This document shows positions 55,691 to 64,000 of a stretch of DNA of 64,000 bases, piece after piece (position 1 is the stretch's first letter; the number at the start of each line of letters is the position of its first letter). Where the stretch lies: the NCBI GenBank assembly GCA_028752905.1, contig JAQNBH010000004.1:9056559-9120558 (forward strand), given 5' to 3'. The position numbers and the translations under genes are program-made. Source of the stretch: Cladorhizidae sp. MBARI D1340-BT2. Lineage: Eukaryota > Porifera > Demospongiae > Poecilosclerida > Cladorhizidae. Under the pieces are notes generated by a model. It searched no databases and was not told the origin of the DNA. It saw only the letters and a list, made by a program, of their open reading frames with translations.

Positions 55691-56793
55691 AAACAAAAAA
55701 TAAATTTCAGGAGGGGGAGGGAGGGTATGAATGAATAATGAATTGATGGAATGATTTGTTCGGGCTCATTGTATCTTCTATAGCACTCCATAGACTAACT
55801 ATTACATTCACACAATCACCATTGCACAGCTCAATACTGTTCATGAAATTATGTCATGCAACTCACACAAACATCTGGATGCTGTGTACACAACATATTG
55901 GGGAGAATTCAGGATGCTGGTCAAGCCAATTCCCAGAAGCCTTACAATTACATAGCATTAGATGCAAAGCACATCCTTTGAGATGCCCACTAAGCGTAGG
56001 ATAATTGTCCTTTGGGAGGCCATTAACTAAAGCCAAAAGGCATAAAAATCGTGAAAAATGCATCTTCTTACGACATTGAATTCAATGGAGCCACAACTAA
56101 TATCAGCACCTAGCAATGAGTGGCAATGATGCCTGTAGCACTGCTGACATTGCACTACTGCCACTGCAATCCATGATTAAATGCTCTGAAAAAAGGGTTG
56201 CGTTCAGCTATGATTGCATGGGCTAGTCCTTGCACTTTAGTAAGAACATTAGAATCCATTCCATCTACCTAGTGGGTGTATGGTTGGAAAAAGTGGTAGA
56301 ATGTGGGTTACAGATAGCACACAACCACATCTCGAAGGTACCCGAGGACTATATGTGCAGCTCATCCAATTACAGAAAAAACATTTACAGAGAGCTTTGT
56401 CTTCAGAAATTGCAAGATTGGAAACATCGACCATGTAGGTAAGAATTTTATACAGTTACACTTTTCTTCATCACGTTCAATGGAATTCCAAACACAAACA
56501 ATCATCGTGGAAATTGCTACCATACTCACTTAATGTGCTGCAGGTGAGCAACCCAAACTCTTTGCAGTTTAATCTATAATGGAAAAGAAAGGAACATTGG
56601 GCCATCGCATCCCATTATGCCTTTGGGTGTTGATGTTACTACCAATGTATGACTTGTCTTTGGTTGTTGAGTTTACTGCCAATGGATGTCTGTCATGAAG
56701 TGCACAGCTGGTTATGTAGAAGCCTCCATATGACGACAACCAAGCCTTCAGAGTGGACGGGACTCAATTGCACAGCTAAGTCCACAGACAGTA

Positions 56794-57340
56794 CACCGTA
56801 AAAAGTAACTGTTGTTTTTACTACTATATTGTTAAAATGACTGTAATAATCCTTGTTATTTTAACAAATTAACTGTTATTATTCTATAATAAGTGTTATA
56901 TTAACTATTTTTGTATTTGAACTAAAATTAATAGTAGTATTAACGAATTTCTGTCTGTAGAAATATATTTTCGTAGTTTTAACAATATAAATTATTGTAT
57001 TAACAAAATACATTGCAAATTGACTATTACAATAATGTATAATAACAATGTATTATAAGAATATTAACATTACTAGTATTAGTTATTGTGACTATTCCGA
57101 TTACGTATTTTTTATAGAAGAATTAGTTAAATATAGTAAGTGTAAATGTTTGTTTTATTAACATTTTTTACAAATTGACTATTATAATATTTTATAATAA
57201 CTATGTATTATAAGAATATTAATTGTGACTATTCAGATTGAATAATTAGTTATATGTACTAATTGAAAATGTTTGTTTTATGACTATTTTATATAAGAAT
57301 TAGTTTAAAGCAAATGATAAATAAAAAATATATATATCTC
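56794..57340. repeat. Left subterminal repeat region
   Basis: Dense TTAACTATT, ATTATAATA, TTATATTAAC and GTTAAAATGAC words, no coding potential. It includes an imperfect duplication of TTTTATTAACATTTT with TTGACTATTAYAATA around 57020 and 57175. Confidence 0.65.
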
Positions 57341-57811
57341 CCACGTTTCCCCCAGATTTTATGGGCATTTATGCTCTCAATTGTGTATGTTGATGTTACG
57401 AGGAGTTAGGAGAAATGTTGTGGACAGGAATGTGCAGAAAGAAATGAGCACAGATCAAGGCAAAGGCTTCACTTGGACAAGCCAGTCAGGTGTATTCAGT
57501 GCTGAAGAAAAAACATGCAAGGACCAGTAAATGTGATCAAACATTAATGTGATTGCTTTCATGTTATATCTAGTGTGTATATGTGCGGTCAGGTCATATT
57601 TACATCACCCTGCTGGCCATGTCTGTACTGTGTGTAATCTCACTGTATGTACCAAATGACCACACATCTGTTTAACACTCATTATTATGACCTATATATG
57701 GTGCCAGATATCCTGGACAAAGTCCTAAGCTTATAAGGTGGAATTGTAATGATCATCAATATAATAACCAGCATCCTGTTGGTAACAATATCCTGTCTGT
57801 CATGATTCATT

Positions 57812-58077
57812 CCCTATATACTTTGCTCAGAAGGCAGGGTAATGACAGCCTCTCTGTGTTGCCTATAGACGTGAGCTACGAAGGAGGCACAATTGGTATA
57901 TGAAGCAACACAATTGTTCATTCCACAAGTGACAGAAAAGTTATCATCTCGACTGTGTACATGTCGCAAATGGCTTAGCCAAAGACTTTTAGTTGGCGCA
58001 ATGAAGTTACAGAGAGGACAATCTGACCTAGACATTAAAGAGAGACCCTTTACCAAATGAAGGCAAGACAAGTTCAA
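57812..58077 (-). CDS. C2H2 zinc-finger protein (first exon or short gene)
   Basis: The frame starts MNLSCLHLVKGLSLMSRSD and has two C2H2 units: CPLCNFIAPTKSLWLSHLRH with VH, and CGMNNCVASYTNCASFVAHV with YRQH. All eight zinc ligands (C-x2-C...H-x4-H and C-x4-C...H-x4-H) are intact. The second, C-x4-NC-x-xxYT-N-xxF-xxH-xYxxH, resembles N-terminal fingers of uncharacterised multi-copy proteins in fish and cnidarians. The frame stops at 57812; a possible GTATAT donor just before could lead to more exons, but none is evident. The start lies 78 bp from the SAM gene ATG, in opposite direction. Confidence 0.6.
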
Positions 58078-58155
58078 AGTTTAAGAATACTGCACGTGCA
58101 TTGGCGGGGTTTTTTTGTGTGTGTCGACTGTGTGAGTCCTTTTTCTACTACCGAT
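58078..58155. promoter_or_regulatory. Putative shared promoter between divergent genes
   Basis: The 78 bases between the two divergent start codons would have to hold both 5' leaders or the starts of transcription. It contains GTGCATTGGCGGGG and a GT/T-rich stretch. No classic TATA box is seen. The promoter role is inferred from the layout only. Confidence 0.35.
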
Positions 58156-58562
58156 ATGGAACGCTGGGAGCTCGATAAGATGTCTGTTGTCGATCTTTCA
58201 ATGTGGTTGAAGGAAGAAGGAGTACAAGACACCTACTGTGAAACTTTCGAAGGTAATCTTACAACTACGTCATGTTATAGTCCTAGCACCACATTTTCAT
58301 GGTGGGGATTTAAATAAAAGCCCACCCATATTTATCTCTGCGATCCTATCTCTGTTATATGGTAACTAGATCAACTAAAAAGAATGGCACGAATTATTAT
58401 GTGCAATTGTAAGCTAATGAAAGTTGGATAGGGTGGGGTGGAAGTTATTGTGCATTTCTTGTTGTGCTGTGGGAATTGGGAAGAGAGTGAAGAGGCTGAA
58501 GAATAAGTATAGAAATTAAAGTAATGAAGAGAGAAGTAGTCTTGTTGTGTAGATCTCTGTTA

Positions 58563-59457
58563 GGCCAGACCTAGTAAATTTCTTGTTGCTCGGGCCCAGT
58601 GGGTCAAATTTTGCTGGGTTAGGAAAAAATATTTGCACTAAAAATCTCTGGCTGGCAGTGACGGTAGCAGTGCTGGCCAAGTGCACGGATTTTTCCATAC
58701 TTGTACGGAATATCACACTACTGTACAGATGGTACGGATATTAGTACAGAATTATTACCTTGGAAGAGGAACAATCTTGAGCTGAATACTAGCTGCTATG
58801 ACAGCATCAAACAATACAACATTGAACAAACTGCTTACGGCAATGGTATAATAATTTATTTCTCTTTCCCGGTAGAGACATAATGTATTTCTCTTTCCCC
58901 GGGCACAATTTCTCTTTCCTCCTCTATCAGCAACATTTCTCGCGCGTCAGACCCTTTACCGATCGCCTTTCTGGAAGGCACACGACTGATGACAAGTGCC
59001 CCGGTTTCAAGACACTATTTGGAAGCTAGCATGGCACAGTTTGTTGCAGGCCAAGCTGCAGCTCAAGATAGTTGTGCCGATTTAGGACTCAAGTCAGTGT
59101 GACAATGACGAAGACAGGCTGTAAAGAGTAAATATATTATAATATATTATATAGAAGGGGGGAAAGTACGGAAATACGGGGAAAATGGCAATTTGGTACG
59201 GAAAATGACTGGTCACTTGGCAGCTCTGCGGTAGTTGCATGATTTAAACTTCTCTTAGGCTCAAAAATCATTTGCTATTTGTTTAGGAAACATTTGGGCA
59301 GCTGTTGTGTCGAGTAGAATAAGAGTGCTGCAGTAAGGCCTGTTGACAAGGTGAAAATTGAAGATGGGATAAATTAAATTTAAATTGTTCTGTCACCCAC
59401 CCGGGTCAATATTTCTGCACGCCAAGCCCGAGCACAATTTTTTTACTAGGTCTGGCC
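58563..59457. mobile_element. Harbinger-like MITE in SAM intron 1
   Basis: Ends GGCCAGACCTAGTAAA and the inverted TTTACTAGGTCTGGCC, with a further match GCTCGGGC inside, are flanked by TTA on both sides (58560-58562 and 59458-59460). A 3-bp TTA duplication is typical of PIF/Harbinger elements. There is no transposase. A hAT-type element sits inside it. Confidence 0.8.
58668..59228. mobile_element. Small non-autonomous hAT nested in the MITE
   Basis: Ends CAGTGCTGGCCAAGTG and, inverted, CAGAGCTGCCAAGTGA are flanked by CGGTAG (58662-58667 and 59229-59234). Just inside both ends is a GTACGGAAAA/CGGATTTTTCC block. It is 561 bp with no transposase. A 6-bp duplication is unusual for hAT but known for some groups. 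Confidence 0.8.
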
Positions 59458-59576
59458 TTAGTTTGTATGTTTGAAATCTTTATGGCACAGTGGTAGTGTA
59501 GGGACTCCCAACCTGAACACTCAGGTTTGAGTCATGGCTATACATGCTCTACTTGTGACTTTTTCCCCCTATCTTT

Positions 59577-59750
59577 TCTCCCCATTCTTTTTCTCCCCAT
59601 TCTTTTTTCTCCCCATTCTTTTTTCCCCCGATTCTTTTTTCCCCCCATTCTTTTCCCCCCCATTCTTTTTTCCCCCCATTCTTTTTTCCCCCCATTCTTT
59701 TTTCCCCCCATTCTTTTTCCCCCCATTCTTTTTTCCCCTCATCTTTTGGG
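59577..59750 (+). repeat. CCCCATTCTTTTTTC tandem repeat
   Basis: About eleven units of 14-16 bp differ only in C- and T-run lengths. It keeps frames open on both strands. It lies in SAM intron 1 and is followed by a poly-C run at 59908-59926. Confidence 0.95.
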
Positions 59751-62219
59751 GTTTTTTCCACCACTTCCATCTTTTATTTCCTTTTTTTTCTCCAAATCTT
59801 TGCCCCTTTCTCTCTTATTTATTTTCCCCTTTTCTTTCCTTCATTTTCTTCCCCTCCCAATTTTTTTTTATCTCTCAAGTTTGGTTGTGTCTCTTGCAAC
59901 ATGCAACCCCCCCCCCCCCCCCCCCCAAAAGGACAAAAAGAAAGGATATATATATGAGTTTTTAGTCCACTGAAATGCCTCGCTTACAAAAATCCTTGAG
60001 AGAATGCTGTTATTGTTATTAAAATGATTAAAAGTATCGAAATAGGACATTTTTACCTGACGAGTATAGTTCCTTACCACTACTGCATATTCTGTTGCCA
60101 TAGAGAATGAGATCGATGGTGCAACATTTTGTGATCTGACAGAAGACGATGTCAAGGGATTTATAAAGCCATTGGGAGCAGTGAAAAGATTGATTCGTAT
60201 TCAAAAAAGTATTATCCAATCTCCAACTATAACTGTAAGTTGACTTAGCAATTCTTACAGCTGTCCAGAAGCTTCTTTCTTTTATTTGTATTCAGGTTTC
60301 CAGTATGCCTGAATATAACTCAACACAATTTTCTTCCCCAAGTACTCCATCTACTTTACCAGCCTCACTGGCATCATCTCCAAGCTATCAAGATCATGCA
60401 TGATACAGTATCTCTGTCATCAGAAAACAGTGGATCTTCAGCAGTATCAAGAAATGATTTCTCTATTCCGATGATGTGGAAGCCTAATATTATGGCTACC
60501 ATTGCTGTAAAGAGATTACCGGATATAAGAAATGAAATCATTCGAGACCTTGTTACCATATATACAGCTATGTAGAAAGGCCAAATCCAGCTGCTGTCAC
60601 AAAAATTGCCAAAATGTTAGTAGAGAAATATCCATTCTGGCTGATTCTATGACAGGATCTGCTTCTGTAAGTACATAGTAACATTGTTGATGTATATATG
60701 CCATATAAGTATTCATCTACCGTGTCATTTTTTCCCCTTCAGGGATCATGGGTGAAAAAAGTTATGGACCGTGTGTATGTTGAAAAGGGCCGAAAAAGGA
60801 AAGCATCTAAGAACTCTCCAATGGATAAACCAAGCAAACGGCGTCGGCCAAAGCGAGCGATTAACCTGGAGTCTAGGTTTCCATCCTTTCATCCTCGTGG
60901 AGATGAAACTGCTGAGCAACAACACCATGTTCAAGCTCTCACAAAGGAGATGGAGAAGGAGAATCCTAGAAATGATGTCGTTTTACCTCTGAATAAGTTA
61001 ACATTTTATTCGCGTAGGCAATATTTGTTAGAGAGCAATGGCTCCGTACTCACCAAGCTCAAGAAATTTCCGGCTCTGAGGATCCCATCTGTGGTATGTT
61101 GGTATGTTTGTGTTGAGTATATATACAAAAGTATTATATAAATTAACCTAACACAACTAAAACACCTTGACTATGTTGATATATTGAAGAGTGTATATAA
61201 CAAATGCTTGTGCTATACATGTATTCTGCTAGTGGCTTCTGTTACATAAAGATACAAGGTCACCTTTAACTTGCATCTTGAATTTATTGCTTTTCTATCA
61301 ACAGATTGAACAAGAGCTTGAGTTAGTCATTGGCAAGCAAGCAAGGACTTCAAGGGTCTTTTAGTGTTGAGTGGACCCAAAAGTGGGTACCTGCTATCAT
61401 CACATACTGCAAGGGGCTAAAGAGACGTGATATCAGGGAGATATTGACAGATATTGAAAAAGGTATCCTGTAATCAGAATAAAAATTAATAGTTTTGGCC
61501 TTAGAATGTGATCATTCATTCATGTGAAAGTAGAATCTACTATATTATGCTGAATAGTGTACATTCTTGAATACACATGCTATAGTTCAAGAAGCACTGT
61601 GCCCCTTATACTCAGAAATTATATCTTGCAATTGCAAATGGTTGTTGACTCACATCTGGTGACAGTATTTATGGAATATGTAATGTTCTTGTCAATTTTG
61701 TGGACAATACGATCATGAAATGATTTATCCCCCAATTTTTTTTTACCGTGACAGTTCTGAACACAAAAGTCCTGGACCACAGCTCAAAGTGTCCCCCTCA
61801 TACATGCACCTGTTCATGGATATGGGGCAGTAATTTATGGAGCTACGTATACATAATACATTTATGCTTATCATTTTATTATAGATGGTGAACTGCAAAA
61901 CCGAGCTCTGAAATTGCTCTTTCAGCTGCTTTGTGTGCAGCCAAAAAAGAGTGAAGGAGACCTGAGCTACTTGTTTGCTCGATTTGAGGTAAAGTCCACA
62001 GTTGTTTCAAATGATGAACCATGTATTTATTTAAATAATGAAATATTGTACCCACAGATGTCTGATGTGCCAGAGACTGTGGCAGCTGCTCCTCCCACTC
62101 GTTCCACACCATGGATTGGAGAATTTATGGTAGAGGATGGAGATTCGGTGTATTTCATTTTTATTGAACAGGAGGTTTTCGAATTCTTTCTCCAAGTCAT
62201 GTTTTTCTCTTGTTTTTAA

Positions 62220-62933
62220 TACCAATTTTTCGAGTTGTGACATCTTTTCTGTCCTAATTCATGTGCTGACTATTTTTGTTTTGATTCTTTGCCTTGTCAT
62301 TGACATGAATTTAGCACAATTATGTTTCTTAGCTAGTTATAGCTAATCACTAATAGTAATGATTTAATTCAACATGTGGTTTTGTATGGTAACCAGCCAG
62401 AAGTCATAACTAATAATTCTAATAAAATGAGGATTAATGGTTGGTTATAATAATAATAATGACCATTATGTGGTTCTTAAACAACAGTTCCAATAGTTAA
62501 AATAACTATTATTAATTATCTAATTAACAGTGTGGTTTGTATGGTAACTAGTTTGTGGTTCTTAGAACAACCAGTTTAAATGGTTAAAATAACATTTTGG
62601 GGGTTCTTAGGACACTAATTTAGAATTGTTAAATTAACTAATTATTATAATTAATTAACCATTATGTAGTTCTTAGGTTAACCAGGTTGAAGTTGTTAAA
62701 GTAACTATAAAGTAATGATGAATTAATTGTTTATAGTAGTTGAAACTAATATTAATAATTGTTACTTTAACCATTGATTATTAGTACTATATATATTATT
62801 AATATAGTTATATTCACAAACATTATTTCTGTAAAATTAACTAGTTAATATATCCAGTAAAATTAACAATTTTATTGGTTACCTCAGTTGCACCATTTTT
62901 TTTAGTTGTTTTAACTAAACAGTTTTTGCAGTG
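62220..62933. repeat. Right subterminal repeat region
   Basis: After the SAM gene the sequence turns into repeated GTTAAAATAAC, TTAATTAAC, GGTAACTAG and GTGGTTCTTA words, without coding potential. GTGGTTCTTA-type phrases recur about five times between 62470 and 62680. Confidence 0.7.
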
Positions 62934-62939
62934 TACAGG

Positions 62940-63690
62940 CGACAAAAGATGCTCAAACTTGTTCGATGATTTTCAGCCAACATTAAAAAACGTCCTATGT
63001 TTTGACGTTAGAAAACACTACGCAAAGCCAGTCATTCTCACCGTTCAGTTCCCTTGGATGGTGGTCACTCTTCTGGCTATGTCATAGAGGCTCTAGACAA
63101 ACCCTCTTCTCATGTGACGTGGGTGGTGTGAACCATTGTGAAAGTATCTATCCATGTGTCTTTTTTTTTTTTTTATTACTGTATATTGTCGAGTCTAGAT
63201 TGTCATCCTCTCCTCTCCTATGCAGTGAGAAGTCAAGGAAAGGAAACTGGTATTCCTCTCAACTACAGGTCAACTTCATTGTAGACCTGAGGCTGTTCAG
63301 GTGGTTTAGGAGTCATTTTTCTATCGCTCTCATAGTCGCTCTCATTACTATGCAGAAAGTATCATTTTTCCCCTTCATAGGACGTGTTTTGTTGTGGCGA
63401 CTCCAAGGCCAGCTCCCCAAAGAATTCCATGCATATGTTGGGCACTATAGCCGAGACAGGAGAACCCATAGCAGCTTCTTTACTCATTTGTAGAAAAGTA
63501 GATGGATTTCAGACAAATCTCTAACAGTTCAGCAATTCCATCAGTCAGAAATACAATTCTTTCTTCTTTCCTCTAGGTTCTCATCCTTCAACATGTTATG
63601 TATTACCTCAACTGCCTCTGGATAAATCAAAACCAAGTAGCATCTCTTCAACCTTTTGACTACACCCATACAATATCCCGGTCTTTCATA
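62940..63690 (-). pseudogene. PLE reverse transcriptase relic, copy B
   Basis: The same series as in copy A is present, here continuous across the hAT site: YPEAVEVIHNMLKDE, LLEICLKSIYF, AAMGSPVS (about 63460), NDTFCIVMRATMRAIEK, LLNHLNSLRSTMKLTC and HHPRHMRRGFV. One CTCATAGTCGCT repeat unit fewer is present than in copy A near 63335. The catalytic DD is degraded. Confidence 0.8.
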
Positions 63691-63888
63691 TGTACACCCA
63701 TACAATATCCCAGTCTTTTACTAATGAACTCCCATGTGCACACAAAGATTATCCAGCCTTGTCTAACCTCAAACAAATACATGTAGCATCAAAGATGGAG
63801 AACTGCTTCACTGAAACAGAACATAGGGTTTGTCATAGTAAATTCGGTGAGCTGTCAAAAATAAATAAGAATTTAATTTTTTCTTTAG

Positions 63889-64000
63889 GGGGGACTGTGC
63901 CACAGGAACTAGATTTTTTTTGATTTTTCTCTTTCTTTTTTTCTTTCTATCAAACTATTCTTGTATCTATCTATACTCTAGCCATTTGCAAAGTTTTAGA
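63889..64000. other. Sequence beyond PLE copy B
   Basis: T-rich low-complexity sequence with a TCTATCTATC-type run near 63940-63975. No feature is seen. Confidence 0.5.

Larger units (their letters stand above)
58156..62219 (+). pseudogene. Seven-exon SAM-domain gene (SAMD3-like), mildly broken
   Basis: Exons with GT/AG borders: 58156-58252, 60104-60234, 60296-60666, 60743-61093, 61305-61462, 61885-61988, 62058-62219. Exons 1-2 join in phase to a SAM domain: MSVVDLSMWLKEEGVQDTY, CETFEENEIDGATFCDLTED, DDVKGFIKPLGAVKRLIR. Exon 3 continues with a Ser/Pro linker, then IPMMWKPNIMATIAVKRLP and PAAVTKIAKMLVEKYPF. Exon 4 has GSWVKKVMDRVYVEKGRKRK, a basic stretch, and FYSRRQYLLESNGS. Exons 5-7 give EQELELVIGKQART, NRALKLLFQLLCVQPKK and TPWIGEFMVEDGDSVYF. 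The order matches SAM-domain-3-like proteins found in many copies in fish and invertebrates. Frameshifts lie in exon 3 (about 60400, 60560, 60640) and exon 5 (about 61355). The function is unknown; SAM domains mediate protein association. Confidence 0.72.
56794..62933. mobile_element. 6.1 kb TA-flanked element carrying C2H2 and SAM genes
   Basis: Borders are fixed by the empty site in PLE copy A (TA at 26683-26684). Ends are CACCGTAAAAAG and, inverted, CACTGCAAAAAC. About 500 bp at each end is AT-rich and full of GTTAA/TTAAC words, like the subterminal repeats of CACTA-type elements. TA duplication and CACTG ends would fit an animal EnSpm/CACTA relative. No transposase is recognised inside; instead there are two divergent genes (minus C2H2, plus SAM). 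It may be non-autonomous with captured genes, or the genes may belong to the element. Confidence 0.75.
55676..63888 (-). mobile_element. Penelope-like element, copy B, interrupted by a 6.1 kb element
   Basis: It matches copy A (25571-31205) at both ends and through the RT region with only scattered differences. It lacks the hAT (empty GTTAT at 63595-63599) and carries a TA-flanked element at 56794-62933. RT pieces on the minus strand run from about 63660 down to 62940 with the same stops as in copy A, so both descend from an already decayed copy or the region was duplicated. Confidence 0.85.

Noticed and set aside
55756..56004. 82-codon plus ORF identical in two places (also 25649-25897)
   Set aside because: Identity is explained by the duplicated PLE. 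The element codes on the minus strand and the ORF shows no motif.
59527..59973. Phe/Pro-rich ORFs of about 145 codons
   Set aside because: Pure by-product of the CCCCATTCTTTTTTC repeat and poly-C in the SAM intron.

Overview
This 64 kb window reads as intergenic, repeat-dominated DNA of a metazoan nuclear genome. I see no bacterial-style operon, no rRNA or tRNA gene, and no clearly functional host gene outside mobile DNA. The evidence for an animal is the repertoire: a Ty3/gypsy LTR with a tRNA-Leu primer site, Penelope-like retroelements (PLEs), a PHD-finger LINE, hAT elements of the DUF4371 type, Merlin, piggyBac, Kolobok-like and Tigger elements, and spliceosomal introns with GT/AG borders. 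AT-rich sequence with frequent TAGCTA-like words and this mix would suit a sponge or another early-branching marine invertebrate, but that is inference.

Layout. 1-0.9 kb: end of an LTR, primer-binding site and gag relic. 0.9-4.7 kb: non-coding with direct repeats and a GGGCTA tract. 4.7-8.75 kb: decayed LINE on the minus strand (PHD ORF1, endonuclease, reverse transcriptase). 9.6-10.2 kb: CACATG-rich minisatellite. 11.2 kb: PLE GIY-YIG fragment. 11.8-13.7 kb: hAT with terminal repeats. 14.6-17.3 kb: cysteine-rich relic, foldback repeats and a TTAA-flanked 0.9 kb element. 18.8-20.0 kb: gypsy RNase H, hAT and Tigger pieces side by side. 23.4-25.4 kb: a TE-associated relic and a piggyBac C-terminus.

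Two copies of one PLE (25.57-31.2 kb and 55.68-63.89 kb, both minus strand) share several kilobases. Each is interrupted at a different place, so each supplies the empty site for the other's insertion. Copy A holds a 3552-bp hAT flanked by GTTAT. Copy B holds a 6140-bp element flanked by TA, with ends starting CAC(C/T)G. That 6.1 kb element carries no transposase I can recognise. It carries two divergent genes whose start codons are 78 bp apart: a C2H2 zinc-finger ORF (minus) and a seven-exon SAM-domain gene (plus). The first intron of the SAM gene contains a Harbinger-like MITE, which in turn contains a small hAT. This is the best candidate for an undescribed element.

31.4-39.2 kb is a second nest: a Merlin element (long TIRs, 8-bp duplication) holds a piggyBac (TTAA) in its transposase gene, and the piggyBac holds an intron-containing IS630/Tc1-like transposase gene broken by one frameshift. 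39.3-43.9 kb has two Kolobok/Mutator-like relics and a 21-bp minisatellite of about 55 copies that is open in several frames on both strands. 44.48-47.88 kb is a 3.4 kb element with TIRs of about 0.7 kb, an unclassified transposase-like gene, and an internal inverted duplication of about 134 bp. 48.8-50.8 kb holds a hAT C-terminus next to a broken ATP-dependent DNA-ligase-like gene whose ATG overlaps an ATG on the other strand. 51.7-53.4 kb has unidentified coding relics.

Almost every coding region is decayed by stops, frameshifts or truncation, so the window is best read as a record of layered insertions.
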